Shown one piece after another: positions 22,325 to 33,712 of a stretch of 64,000 bases of DNA. Every line of letters begins with the position of its first letter. Within the stretch, counting starts at the first letter, position 1. A program made the position numbers and the translations under genes. The stretch is from NCBI GenBank assembly GCA_903813345.2, contig CAIIXF020000012.1, positions 35,322,528 through 35,386,527 on the forward strand, in the 5' to 3' direction. Under the pieces are notes generated by a model. It had not been told where the DNA came from and ran no database searches. It saw only the letters and a list, made by a program, of their open reading frames with translations. This DNA is from Owenia fusiformis (lineage: Eukaryota > Annelida > Polychaeta > Sabellida > Oweniidae).

Positions 22325-25300
22325 ATGGCTGAAAAAGACGTGCCGCCACTTGAATCACCGGATGAAAAATTTGTCTTGGGACAGGAGACTAACCCAGGGG
22401 ATGTCAAACCAAAGGATCTCAGGAAAGCGATGATTGATGACTTAGCCAAGGAACTAGAGGATGAAGAAAAAGTTGAAGTACAAGAAAAGCTGAGAATGAT
22501 TAAACTTGAACGGGAACTTACATCGCTGCAGAAAAAATATAACATGAATCCTGACACAACAGTTCCTAATACCAGGACTAAGGAACATCAGGAAAGAAGT
22601 CAGGTTAACTCAACTGAAACGAAACTTGTTTACAACAAACCTAAACTTCAGAAGTTCTTTGGAAAGACTGACGAAGATGTCTACGACTGGTGTGAAGATG
22701 CAAAAATAGCGACAAAGAGTATCAACAAGAATGATGAAAAGATTGACTATATAATCTACCACTTAGGACCAAATCCACGGCGTGAAATAAGATATTTATC
22801 AAACAACCCATCACCTGAGGATATCTACAGAACATTGAAGAGAGTGTTTGGTATCGTAGAATCACCACATAAATCAATGACTGAGTTCTACACGAGGAAA
22901 CAAAACCACAATGAAACCATATCACAGTATACACAGTCGTTAATGAAGCTGATGGACATCGTAAAACAAAGCCATGAACACCTAGAAGGAGATAAATTAC
23001 TTAAGGAACAACTGATAGTAGGAGCCTATGAGCCTAAAATGAGATGGGAACTCCAGAGAATATCAGATTTGAACAATAACATCACATTTCACCAACTGAG
23101 AGAAATTGCTTTCAAATTTGAGTTGAATGAAAATGAGCAGCGGAAAGTTTCTTCAAGTGCAGTTAGCTCAAGAGACAATGACTCATCACTACAAATTACA
23201 CTACAAAAGATTTTGGATAAACAGGAAAAGATTGAGAAGGAGATCAACCATCTTAAGCGAAATAACAATGACAACTCTGAAAATAACTCAAACAATTTCA
23301 ACAACAATGGCTACCAAAGAAACTACCACAACTTTAGGGGTCAGAATAACTTCAACAATGGATTTGGTCGAGGACAGAACAGGGGTCAGTACAACAACAG
23401 AAGGGGTTCTGGCAGATCAAGAGGATTTAACTACAATAGAGGAGGATACAACCAATTCAACAACAATCAAAGTAACCAAAACATAGACAACCAGAGTAAT
23501 ACAGAAGCCACATCAAACGAAGTGATAACAAATGTAACAGCAGATACAACTATTCATCCAAACATGGAAAAGATTGTTGGAAAAACACCAGTATGGAATA
23601 TAAAGATAGGAGAAATTCAAACAACTGGAGTAATGGATTCCGGCAGTAGTGTCACCCTGATGTCATTAGAATTCTACGAGAAACACTTCAACAAAGAACT
23701 TCAACAATTTCAAATGCTGGATCTCAAAGCTGCGAACAATCTCAAGATACCATATAAGGGTCTATTAATCGAAGATATAACAATCAAAGGTGTATTAATA
23801 AAAGACTGCGGAATCTTAGTACACTCAGAGTCAGGAGCCTACCCAGAAATCTTGATAGGAATGAACATATTGAAATATCTGGAACCAGATGACAACATAG
23901 ATAAAGAAGTCCAGAAAACACACTTAATTAGAGTGAAAGAAAAGTCTCTTATACCACCATCTACAACACTTAACGTACCTGTCTACACTGGAAGTTTCAG
24001 AGGACAAGGAATAGTTGAACCATTAGAATCTACACTACCAGGGAACGTCCTACTTATCTCAGGCTACATCGACGCAAAATCAGGCTGTTCAATGATCAAG
24101 ATTATGAATCCATCTGAAGTTAGTGTTTTCCTGCCTGTGAGAACTCCTGTTGGAACAGTTCAACAAGCCTCAGTTAGCTGCTGCAGGGTCACATGTAGTA
24201 TGAATACATGTACAGTTGAACTCACAAATACAATTGAACACAACAAGATGGAAGATGCACAATCTACTCCGACTACAACTACAGTACCACAACATGTAAA
24301 TGATCAAATTGAAAAAATTTTGAAAGATTTCCCAGGAAATGAAGTGGAGCATAACAAGACAGTAGAACTTTTCAAGAAATATCACAACATATTTGGATCC
24401 GATGAGAATGACTTAGGATACACAGATGCAATAGTCCATAAAATACCAACTCCTGAAGGATTTGTTGTAAATGAACCATATCGAAGAATACCGCCAGCCA
24501 TATTCCAAGAACTGAAAGAACATATAGACACTTTAGTCCAAAAGAAGATTATACAACCAAGTGAGAGCAACTTTGCCAGTCCTATAGTCATAGTGAGGAA
24601 GAAAAATAATTCTTTAAGACTTTGCGTTGACTACAGAAACCTGAACAACAATACAAAGAAAGATGTTTTTCCCCTTCCAAGAATTCAAGAGAGCATGGAT
24701 GCACTGATCAACGCAGAGTGGTTCTCCAGCCTCGACCTCCAGAGCGCTTACCACCAGATAAAAGTTGCAGAGGAAGACATACACAAAACTAGCTTCACAA
24801 CACCTCTTGGAATTTTTGAATATCTTCGAATGCCATTTGGACTCTGTAACGCACCAGCGACGTATCAACGGTTAATGACTATGGCCTTCAAAGACGAGAT
24901 GTTCAAGTCACTACTAGTCTACCTCGATGACATCCTGGTTTTCTCTTCCACAGTAGATGAAATGATCGAAAGACTTGAAAAAGTATTTTCAATCCTACAA
25001 AACTACAACCTGAAACTTGAACTAAGAAAATGTGACTTCTTCAAGAAGAAAGTTACATATCTAGGCTACAGAATATCCAAAGAAGGTATTGAACCAGACC
25101 CAGAGAAAATAAAGGTGATTGTTAACTGGAAACGACCAAAAACATTGAAAGATCTACGACAATTTTTAGGGATGGCTGGTTACCATAGAAGATTTGTGAA
25201 AGGTTATGCCAGCATAGCTCAACCACTCCATAACCTAGTTCAGAAAGTAACAAAGAGAACACAAAAGAAAACAGAGAATATAGAAAAACTGTGGACAAAT

Positions 25301-27310
25301 GAGTGCTCGGAAACTCAAGATGAATTGAAGAAGATGTTATCCACAGCTCCAGTACTCGCATTTGCCGACTATTCTAAACCCTTTACCCTAGAAACAGACG
25401 CATCATCATCAGGACTTGGCGCTGAATTGCAACAACTCCAGAATGGTAAACTCCGAGTCATCAGTTATGGAAGCAGATCCCTGAGAGGTTCAGAAAAGAA
25501 CATGAAAAATTATTCTTCAAAGAAACTTGAACTACTAGCACTGAAGTGGGCTATCACAGAGAAGTTCAGAGATTACCTGCTTGGTTCTACATTTACTGTT
25601 TTCACAGACAACAATCCTCTGACATACATCATGTACAAAAAGAAACTGCCTGCAGTAGAACAGCGCTGGGTATCAGATCTTGCCTCTTTCAATTTCGAAA
25701 TCAAATACAAGCCAGGCTCAACCAATGTTGCAGCAGACATCTTATCGAGACTCGAACATAGCTCAGATGAGGAAGAAGACGATAAAGAAGAACAATTTGA
25801 AGTGAGCGCCATGAGTGTCATTGGACATTTAACAAAAACAACACAAATCCCTGATCTATCTTGTGAGCTGAAACATACTCGTTCGAATGTGATGTCAATA
25901 GAAGCAGAAATCGCACCAGCTGAAACAACACTTCTACCAAGTATAACAAAAGAAGGTTTTAGAGAACTACAAGAGAAAGACAAAGATATATCACTAGTCA
26001 CAGAAATGGTAAAGACAAAGTACAAACCTACAAACAAAGTCATAAAGAAGTTAACCAAGAGTCAAAGAAAACTTGTGCTACAGCTGAAGAATCTCTCAAT
26101 ATACAACAACATACTTTACAGAAAATCGCATGATAATGACAGAGCCATAATGCAAGCTGTTGTGCCAGAAGTGCTAAGGGAAGAAGTGCTGAAAAGTCTA
26201 CATGATTACACTGGACACCAAGGAATAGAGAGAACTGAGAAACTTATTCGACAAAGATTCTACTGGACAGAAATCCACAATGATGTAATCGATTGGATCA
26301 AGAATTGTAGTCGATGTGTCTTTGGTAAGTTACCATACCACAAGATCGTGACACCTCTAGGACGATTAACAGCAAAAATACCTTTGGATCTAGTGTTTCT
26401 TGACTTCACGTTGCTCGAGAAAGCTTCCAATGGCATGGAGAATGTCTTAGTCATCACCGATGCTTTTACCAAATTGACGGTAACCGAGCCAACAAAAGAT
26501 CAAAAGGCAGAAACAGTGGCTAAAGTCTTGCTGAAATCCTTTATACAAGTGTATGGTGTACCAAAACGTTTTCACAGTGACCAAGGACGTAATTTTGAAA
26601 GCAATGTAATCAAGTGTCTGTGTAAGACATACAACATCAAGAAATCTAGGACTACTCCCTACCACCCAGAAGGTAATGGACAGTGTGAACGTTACAATAG
26701 AACACTACATTCACTTCTTACAACTTTAGAACAAGATAAGAAAAGGAAGTGGCCAGAATACATTCGAGAACTCACATACTGCTACAACATCACACCACAT
26801 AGCACTACAGGGTACTCACCCTTCTACTTAATGTTTGGGAGACATCCAAGACTACCTATCTGCATTCAACTTGATGTCAGTGAAGGAGAAACGGACGAAG
26901 ATGAGGATTGGATTAAACAACACAAACAGAAGCTACAAGACGCGAACCAAATAGCCTTAAAAAGAATAGAGACAGAAGCTGATAGAAGAAAGGATCTTCA
27001 TGATAAGAAATCAAGGACAGATGACCTAAACGTGGGAAGCAAAGTATTAAACAGGAAACGAATAAGTGGAAGGAACAAAATACAAGACTCGTATGAAGAA
27101 GAAATTTATGAAATAGTATCAAAGAAAGATGACGTCTATACAATAAAACAAGCTGATGATGAATCCGTTACCAAATGTGTAAATAGGAAAGACATTAAAG
27201 AATTGCCACCAAACATGAGAGATGAAAATGGTGACAAAGATGAAGATGATAATGAAGGAAGAAAACATAGATACCCTTTGCGCAGCATTCAAAAAATCGC
27301 AACCCTCTGA
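22325..27310 (+). CDS. gag-pol: Gag-Pol polyprotein of element B (single frame)
   Basis: 1661 codons from ATG 22325 (MAEKDVPPLESP). The frame is open upstream to 22208, but only through non-ATG codons. The order is Gag (about 1-420), protease with VMDSGSSVTLM (about 433), RT with SLDLQSAYHQI and YLDDILVFSS (about 865), RNase H with LETDASSSGLG (about 1022) and FTDNNPLTYI, the integrase HHCC domain (HDYTGHQG...CSRC, about 1295-1328), and the catalytic core FLDFTLL / HSDQGRNFES / GNGQCERYNRT (D, D, E). The C-terminus is acidic then basic and ends near RYPLRS. Gag has no CCHC knuckle; at about 335-390 there is an Asn/Gly/Arg-rich RGG-type stretch, which may bind RNA instead. No frameshift separates Gag and Pol, so the Gag:Pol ratio must be set another way. 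No chromodomain and no env were seen. Confidence 0.95.
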   Translation: MAEKDVPPLESPDEKFVLGQETNPGDVKPKDLRKAMIDDLAKELEDEEKVEVQEKLRMIKLERELTSLQKKYNMNPDTTVPNTRTKEHQERSQVNSTETKLVYNKPKLQKFFGKTDEDVYDWCEDAKIATKSINKNDEKIDYIIYHLGPNPRREIRYLSNNPSPEDIYRTLKRVFGIVESPHKSMTEFYTRKQNHNETISQYTQSLMKLMDIVKQSHEHLEGDKLLKEQLIVGAYEPKMRWELQRISDLNNNITFHQLREIAFKFELNENEQRKVSSSAVSSRDNDSSLQITLQKILDKQEKIEKEINHLKRNNNDNSENNSNNFNNNGYQRNYHNFRGQNNFNNGFGRGQNRGQYNNRRGSGRSRGFNYNRGGYNQFNNNQSNQNIDNQSNTEATSNEVITNVTADTTIHPNMEKIVGKTPVWNIKIGEIQTTGVMDSGSSVTLMSLEFYEKHFNKELQQFQMLDLKAANNLKIPYKGLLIEDITIKGVLIKDCGILVHSESGAYPEILIGMNILKYLEPDDNIDKEVQKTHLIRVKEKSLIPPSTTLNVPVYTGSFRGQGIVEPLESTLPGNVLLISGYIDAKSGCSMIKIMNPSEVSVFLPVRTPVGTVQQASVSCCRVTCSMNTCTVELTNTIEHNKMEDAQSTPTTTTVPQHVNDQIEKILKDFPGNEVEHNKTVELFKKYHNIFGSDENDLGYTDAIVHKIPTPEGFVVNEPYRRIPPAIFQELKEHIDTLVQKKIIQPSESNFASPIVIVRKKNNSLRLCVDYRNLNNNTKKDVFPLPRIQESMDALINAEWFSSLDLQSAYHQIKVAEEDIHKTSFTTPLGIFEYLRMPFGLCNAPATYQRLMTMAFKDEMFKSLLVYLDDILVFSSTVDEMIERLEKVFSILQNYNLKLELRKCDFFKKKVTYLGYRISKEGIEPDPEKIKVIVNWKRPKTLKDLRQFLGMAGYHRRFVKGYASIAQPLHNLVQKVTKRTQKKTENIEKLWTNECSETQDELKKMLSTAPVLAFADYSKPFTLETDASSSGLGAELQQLQNGKLRVISYGSRSLRGSEKNMKNYSSKKLELLALKWAITEKFRDYLLGSTFTVFTDNNPLTYIMYKKKLPAVEQRWVSDLASFNFEIKYKPGSTNVAADILSRLEHSSDEEEDDKEEQFEVSAMSVIGHLTKTTQIPDLSCELKHTRSNVMSIEAEIAPAETTLLPSITKEGFRELQEKDKDISLVTEMVKTKYKPTNKVIKKLTKSQRKLVLQLKNLSIYNNILYRKSHDNDRAIMQAVVPEVLREEVLKSLHDYTGHQGIERTEKLIRQRFYWTEIHNDVIDWIKNCSRCVFGKLPYHKIVTPLGRLTAKIPLDLVFLDFTLLEKASNGMENVLVITDAFTKLTVTEPTKDQKAETVAKVLLKSFIQVYGVPKRFHSDQGRNFESNVIKCLCKTYNIKKSRTTPYHPEGNGQCERYNRTLHSLLTTLEQDKKRKWPEYIRELTYCYNITPHSTTGYSPFYLMFGRHPRLPICIQLDVSEGETDEDEDWIKQHKQKLQDANQIALKRIETEADRRKDLHDKKSRTDDLNVGSKVLNRKRISGRNKIQDSYEEEIYEIVSKKDDVYTIKQADDESVTKCVNRKDIKELPPNMRDENGDKDEDDNEGRKHRYPLRSIQKIATL

Positions 27311-27675
27311 TTTTGCAGTGTATTTTGCGGTATATTTTTTAGGGTGTATCTAAATGTGGTAATTTTAAGTACAAGTGAAGAAGAAAGAGAATTTTATATT
27401 TTGAAAGTAGTTCGTGTTTAAAAAAAAAAATTAAAATCACATAAAAAGTTTGGTGTTTTCAGTTACTTTGTAATATGAGATTATAATTTTATAAACTACC
27501 ATTTTAGGTAGTGGATGCTATTAAGGGGAGGATAAACCTTTATAATGGTACTTCATATTGTTATTTTCCCACGTGTGTGTGACAGTTTAATGTTTTTCAG
27601 TTAAGTTTTTAAATTCCTGTGGTAAGCCTAATGTTAAGGATAATTTGGGACAAATTATGACAATGTCCGCGTGTG
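27311..27675 (+). other. 3' non-coding part of element B
   Basis: 365 bp between the stop codon and the 3' LTR. A polypurine tract AAGGGGAGGATAA lies at about 27522-27534, roughly 140 bp before the LTR. The bases directly before the LTR (TGTCCGCGTGTG) are not purine-rich. A similar phrase, CGTGTGTGTGACA, occurs at about 27571-27583. Confidence 0.6.
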
Positions 27676-28860
27676 TGTGACATTCGGATTTTGTATTTTT
27701 TATAACCCTGTTATGGAGGGCTAAATATTTCATTTCACAGTTTTCTATAGGCTAATCAAACCCTGTTGGGAGCTTAACTTTCATTCACACTTCACATGTT
27801 TTCTTCAGTATTAGCCTCAACTTTCAAACGGCCAAGACCTGGTAAGAATATTTCATCATTTTATCCACTTTTTGTCCCTTTTTGAATATTTCAACATTAT
27901 ATTTGTCATTTCTACTTTATTCCACATAACTTTAGCTTCAACCTAGTGTAAATACTATTTTTGTATTTTGAATACTTTTTGAGATATTTACTTGAGTATT
28001 TCTATTTTGCACCGTCATGACAGTTTTGGCATTTGTGCATAGATATTTCATAAAGTTACATTCTTTGTCAATAAACAGATAGTATCCCTACATTGTTATT
28101 TGTGACAACTATTTGGTAATATGACTTATCTTGCCATACTTATTTTATAGCCACGGGTCTACCAGTGGGCTTTCTAGTGCTAATACTCACCACCCTGTTG
28201 AGATATATTTAGGTACTTTTATATTTTTATTATTGTAAACCTTCACGGTGATGTTCTATTAAATCCATTTAATTTCATTATATTTGATATGGTAACTATA
28301 ATCTATAAAGTGTATCAAGCACTGTGTTAGGGTTTATTTTGGAAACATAACAAGGGCCCTTTTTAATTCCACAGCCCTCTCACTAACTGGTTTTATCGTA
28401 AAACTGTAGATTATTACATTGTATTGAATACCTTATGTATATGGTGTACGTGTACCTTAATATATTTCTTTACATTTTAGGGTCAAGTGTGGGTGCCCTA
28501 GCGGGTGGCCTGGTCATTTAGGCAGATAGATTTTGGTCATTTAGGCAGATAGATTCTGGTCATTTAGGCAGATAGATTTTGGTCATTTAGACAGATAGAT
28601 TTTAAGCTAGATAGTATTCAATTTAAGCTCGATATTCATTTTGAGCTAGATAGTATTCACTTTAAGTTAGCTATTCACTTTAAGTTAGCTATTCACTTTA
28701 AGCTAACTATTCACTTTAAGCTAGCTATTCACTTTAAGCTAGATTGTCACTTTAAATCAGATATTTTATTCCATTTGCATATATTTTGAAATAAATCAGT
28801 GTTTTATAGTTTTACATCATTTTCGTGTTCCCATGTGTTGTCCCTCGCCCCATGGTTACA
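27676..28860 (+). repeat. 3' LTR of element B
   Basis: This is the match of 19994-21178, with the same two internal tandem blocks (about 28512-28605 and 28649-28757). It ends GGTTACA and is followed by CAAC, the target duplication, and then by element A integrase codons. Confidence 0.95.
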
Positions 28861-29942
28861 CAACCAAAGATACAACAGCCTTGACAACATCCAAACTGAT
28901 ATCATCTAAATATGTACCAGAAAGGGGTGTACCTGAAAATATTGTTTCTGATAGGGGGAGAACGTTTACCGCGATAATCACAAAACATACGTGCGAATTA
29001 CTGAAGATTAATCATGTAATAGCAGCCCCGAGAAATCATAAAGCGGTTGGGTTAACCGAGAGATTCAATGAGTACCTTTATAATGCAATATCCATGTACG
29101 TCAATGAAGGTCAAGATAATTGGGATAAAATTCTACCTCAGATAATGTTCAGCTATAGAGTTACCCCTCATACATCACACAAAATGACTCCGTTTTTCAT
29201 GTATCATGGGAGGGAAGCAAACTTACCGGTAGATGTCGAGTTAGGTCATGGCGATCAAGCCAAGGCAAATAAATATGGTGACTTTATTAAGGAAATCTCT
29301 TCAAATGTGGAATTTGCTCAAAAGTGTGCTCAGAAAAACCTTGAAATGAGTAGAGAACACATGCGTTCGAGTACAGCAAAAAATGAAACTCGAATTGAAT
29401 ATGTGCCTAATCAAGTGGTATTCTATCACTATCCCGTCAAGAAGAAGTTTCTGAATTTCAAACTGACTTCAAAACATTATCATGGTCCATTTTTGATAGT
29501 TCGGAGGGACGGTAACAATTACTATCTGAAAAGACCAGATGGTACCAAGCTCAAAACACCGGTACATTTTGATGAAATACGACCATCGTATCAATTATGG
29601 GCTAATGAAATCAAAAATTGCGAAATAGCGCAAGATGATGACGTAGAGAAAGGTATCCAAAATGATGAAAATGACACTAATGAGGCATCTGAAAGTAATA
29701 ATGAAAATGATCTCAAAGATGAATTGTTCCAAATAGATAAAATATGGCGTGGTCGCTATAAAAATGGTATCTTGGAATACCTTATACAATGGAAAAACAT
29801 GACAAAAGATGAATGTTCCTGGGAACCGTACGATAATTTGAATGATGAAACCAAATTGTACCTTAAGAATCACACGGTACGGTTAGTTGGAAACGTTCCA
29901 AAGGGCATACAGAAGAAGATAGCATCATTCAATTCAATTTAA
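28861..29942 (+). CDS. pol: Integrase core and chromodomain of element A
   Basis: The frame continues the integrase cut at 19993. It holds the second catalytic Asp in NIVSDRGRTF and the Glu in GLTERFNEY, then the GPFLIVRRDGNNYYL block of gypsy integrase C-termini. A chromodomain follows at about 29735-29880: IDKIWRGRYKNGILEYLIQW and SWEPYDNL, with the aromatic-cage-type residues Y, W and W. Chromodomains on gypsy integrases guide insertion toward modified histones (known for chromoviruses). The stretch between them is acidic and Asn/Asp/Glu-rich. The frame ends with TAA at 29940-29942. The ATG at 28833 lies in the LTR of element B and is not a real start. Confidence 0.92.
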
Positions 29943-30869
29943 ATTGTTATGCTTTCACAGTTTACCTAGTATTGGTGAGGTATTGATTTAAACAGGAGTT
30001 TGTGATTTTGAAATATGCAGCATTTTTATTTCTTGCCTTAATCAGCCGGAAATTTAATTGTTAACCATACGTACAAACGCGTAGTACATATTGTTTGGCG
30101 TATTTCTGCCACATTTTGTTAAATCTTTATCTCGAGACTAGACCTTTGCAATTTTGTTTTGCTAATTTTAGAACCCGAGATGTATGTACATAATATTTTA
30201 TATATGGGTGAAGGATAATGTTTGTCATGTAATCTTTTGTATATGTAAACCTGTAGTATAAGATGATTGTAAAATCGTTGTTTGTATGATTGCGTTATGC
30301 CCATGCTTCCCCTGGAACATAATTGTAATTGTATAAACCGTAAATATTCTTGTCATGCAATATAGTGGTATAGTTAAAAATAATTGTATTTGAGATTTTG
30401 CTATAGGGCAAGTATGAAACGGTTGTCGGATTATGAAAATGTTGATTGTTTAACTGGAATTGTGAACAACAATGTAAACTGCTTTGTTTTACTGGAATAG
30501 TTAACGATGATGTTTTTAAATGTAAAAAAAGAGGAACCTAGGTATTGTTTTATTTTAATATAAACAAATGACAACATTATTGTTAAGAACTGTTAAGAAG
30601 ATCGTTAAGAAAATGATCTCAAGTTGATTATGAATTGTAAAGTGTTATGACTTCTATGTCTACACACACGTGTGTTTTAAGTAAGGAGTAAACGGTAGTC
30701 TCATTAGACTAAATTTAAAACAAATATGTATTTTACAACTTTTTGTAAAATATTCATAATGCATGAGTGATATTTTGTGTAGTTTTATGTAATTTTATAT
30801 TTGATTTTTACTCTGTAAAAATGTTTGTATTTTCGATCAAACGTGGAAGTTTGATTTAAACGTCGGGAG
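29943..30869 (+). other. 3' non-coding region of element A
   Basis: About 930 bp of AT-rich DNA with no credible frame between the Pol stop and the 3' LTR. The last bases, ACGTCGGGAG, are purine-rich and probably form the polypurine tract that primes plus-strand synthesis. Confidence 0.7.
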
Positions 30870-31145
30870 AGTGGTATAGTTAAAATTTATGTTAGTTTTG
30901 AATTAAAAGATACCATCTCTCAATTTACATTCCTTGCCGTAAGGCGAAATATTTATGTAAGTGGTCAGTCATGGTCACTGACCATGACAGACCATCAGGC
31001 TTATGTTTAAATCAGTTTAGGCCCAACTTCTAAAAGATGAACAACTCTTACAATTTCTCTTGATAATAAAATAAAGTATTTGAATTAAACAAAATATGAA
31101 GTAGTCAGTTATTTAATATAAAGGAAGTAAAAACCCTTTATAACA
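30870..31145 (+). repeat. 3' LTR of element A
   Basis: This is the partner of 5727-6002. Its first base is A where the 5' LTR has T, so the exact border could instead be TGG at 30872. It is followed by CCAG, the target duplication. Confidence 0.9.
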
Positions 31146-31149
31146 CCAG

Positions 31150-31639
31150 AATTACATTTATCAAATCTCCAGCAATAAATTCAAAATTCAGATTTCCCCT
31201 TTTGAACGAGCCTTTGAATGTCACTATTTAGACAAACAATAAAAAAACGCAAATTAACAATGCTGGCTTTATTTAATGACCCTGTCTATCTATCTTTGAC
31301 AAGACGAATTTCACATTCATAAATAGGCTACCGTGCGTGTATTAATACATCTAAGTATGCATTAACCAAGATTGAATTATTATTTTTAAAACAATAAAAT
31401 TTGAATCAGACTTTTGCAGTTATCTGGAGATCTATACGTGGGTACGTGGTTTTCCATACAAAGTCTATGTATATGTATATTTGGATTTTTAGCTTAATCT
31501 TTTTGAATCCTAAAACTTGAACATCGAAGCTATTATGGATCGTGCAATGAACGATTTTTTCAGTGTTTGATATCTTGATTTTTGGTGTTTGATTTTTCTT
31601 TTTGAAGCTGTTTTTTCGCAGTTTGATAGAAGTGTAATT
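31150..31639. other. Gene-free stretch
   Basis: 490 bp of AT-rich DNA between element A and the inverted-repeat element. No coding region, hairpin or repeat was recognised. Confidence 0.5.
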
Positions 31640-33269
31640 AGACCGGGTGCTTTTCTGCAAAAGGTCTCTCTGTAAAATGTGGTAGGCGTTTAGTGTTAAA
31701 AGTGTTCTGACAAGTGTTTCTTATGTAACTTTTTATGGTGAATCCAAAAAACCATGTTGGCAAGCTGAAATATGATTTTTTAACCCTTAAAATACCATGT
31801 TAGTCCTCCAACCCCAAAATTCACCCCTATCAGGGAGAAAAAATTGTTCAACCAAAAATAACTTTGATTTTATGGTTTTTGTAAGTGAAATAAATAGACA
31901 TTGTATAAAATAAACATTTGAAGAATGAATGATACAGATTACCCCTAAGAAATTTGTATAAAAGCAAAAAGTATGTACCCCAGGGGGCAAATTTATGACC
32001 CATTTTTTACTTTACGTGTCATGACTTTTTTATTAGACAATGATGGATGCTAAAAAAATCCATGAAAAAGGCTTAATACCTGGTATACCAAACCTGCAAG
32101 AATCAAAGTAATTCCTCTTGTAATTGCCTTTAAAAAAATTAGTGAATTTAAGAAAAAATTACATTTTAGCTGGGACTGATTTTATGTGTGACTATAACTG
32201 ACCCCTATTGCTTTAACATTTATCCCTCTGTGTTCAAATATTTGGCATTTTAGAATAAATCTAAAATATATAACTTATTTTAGCTAAGTTTTTAGAAGAT
32301 TTAAGCTTTTTAGCTTGTTCAAATATTAAAAATTCATGGAATATGATGTCTTAAATTGATAAGTTATAGGTATACCCTTGGAAGACCCGTATAGTTTCTT
32401 ATTTATGAACATATTAGTTTTCTAGCTTAGAGAAATAATGTATGATATATCCTGGCTTGGCTTTCTGGTGGTTTGAACAATCTTAGGTGTTATCATTGAA
32501 AATTCATTTTTAAATCATAGGTCTGCAATCAATCAGATTCAAGTATACCATGAGTATCATTCTACTGGTATGAGCAGAATTGAACTAGCTATGATTTCAT
32601 AGATTAGTTGTTTGATGTATGACATATTCCGAGCTGACTTCTGGTGATTTTAACCATCTAAGAGGCTTAATCATTCAAAACCATTACAAATAAAGGCATA
32701 AACGGACAGTATTAAGGTAGACTATTAGAATACTGAGGCTTCGAGTATTTTGGTACCTACTACTGTCTCATAGCTCGGAGGTTTGATAAATGACATATTC
32801 TGACTAGTTTTTCTGCAGATTTGAACCACCTAACAGGTCTACTCATTGAATATACTTCATATACTAGGTCTAAAATTAAAGTATTCAATAGAACCCTCTA
32901 TGAGAAATTCAAAAAAGATTCAGAATGACCTTAAGCTCAACATTGGATCTGAATCAGAAATACAATTCTTCACAGAGCTGAACAAGAAAGACATAGCTAA
33001 TTTCATTCTAAGCAGCCTGACAATCGCATGACGTGAGAGAAAAAGTACCAATCATTCATACAAATCTTCATTTTATGGAGTTTTCTTCCCTGAATAATGT
33101 TAAGTTATTTTAACAAATCCCCCCCCCCATCACCATTAACCTTTTTGTGTTACTCTTGGAGCTAAGGCAGAAATTCTTAACAAATGGAGTATACTCACTT
33201 TGACAACATTTTGAATTGGATGTTTCAGTTAATGAGACTTTTTGCAGAGTCAGTAGCATTTTTTTTATT

Positions 33270-33439
33270 CCAATAGGACCCTATATGGGAAATTCAAAAA
33301 AGACATTAATGACATTAACCACAACATTCGATCTGGAAATCAAATGAAGCAACTGATTGATGTGATCTTGGATGACTCTTGTAAATCAGAATTACAATCC
33401 TTCGACAAGGAAGACAAGTATAACTTTTCATTCTGGTAG
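33270..33439 (+). pseudogene. Coding-like relic in the left arm
   Basis: A frame of about 53 codons (TLYGKFKKDINDINHNIRSG, then ...DVILDDSCKSELQSF) has protein-like composition and ends in TAG. A diverged copy (NRTLYEKFKKDSE) lies at 32890-32930, and inverted relics lie near 34640-34740. I do not recognise the family. Confidence 0.35.
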
Positions 33440-33712
33440 TAGTACATGGACATGGTCCAAATCTTGCTATGCTTCACCATAGCCCAAAGAAAGGGGAATT
33501 GGGAGCTTCATCTTAATGTATTTCAATGCATGATCCCCTTTTTCATGAGATATGACCACCAAAAGTATGCAAGCTGGGGCACAGTACACTTCACTGCTGA
33601 AGTTTTGCTTCCTTGAAGACTGTAGCCAAATCCTCAGATGTAGATGCAATTGATGCTAATTTGTAAGAAGGATCATATATCGGAAATATTGCGGGTGGCA
33701 TTTCAAAACCAT

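Larger units (their letters stand above)
19994..28860 (+). mobile_element. Element B: complete, young Ty3/gypsy-type LTR retrotransposon
   Basis: 8867 bp with 1185-bp LTRs at 19994-21178 and 27676-28860, both starting TGTGACATTCGG and ending GGTTACA, and flanked by CAAC duplications (19990-19993 and 28861-28864) inside the integrase of element A. Reading the two LTRs side by side I noticed a single difference (TTTTCATGTTC versus TTTTCGTGTTC). It encodes one uninterrupted Gag-Pol frame with all catalytic motifs. Intact frame plus near-identical LTRs suggest a recent, possibly still competent insertion. Confidence 0.95.
5727..31149 (+). mobile_element. Element A: Ty3/gypsy-type chromodomain LTR retrotransposon, interrupted by elements C and B
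   Basis: Matching LTRs lie at 5727-6002 and 30870-31145, flanked by the 4-bp duplication CCAG (5723-5726 and 31146-31149). Between them, in order, are Gag, protease, reverse transcriptase, RNase H, integrase and a chromodomain, which is the gypsy/metavirus order. Two later elements cut it: C at 7645-17591 between protease and RT, and B at 19994-28860 inside the integrase core. Without the inserts A would be about 6.6 kb. On both sides of each insert the flanking codons stay in the same frame. A separate frameshift at about 19050 and the insertions mean this copy cannot be autonomous. No env-like frame was seen. Confidence 0.93.

Noticed and set aside
25573-26058. 161-codon - strand frame inside element B
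   Set aside because: Antisense shadow of the RNase H-integrase linker. Low-complexity Ser/Cys/Leu composition mirrors the acidic and Lys-rich sense strand.
29595-29873. 92-codon - strand frame
   Set aside because: Antisense of the acidic linker and chromodomain of element A; Ile/Phe-rich composition is the mirror of Asn/Asp/Lys codons.
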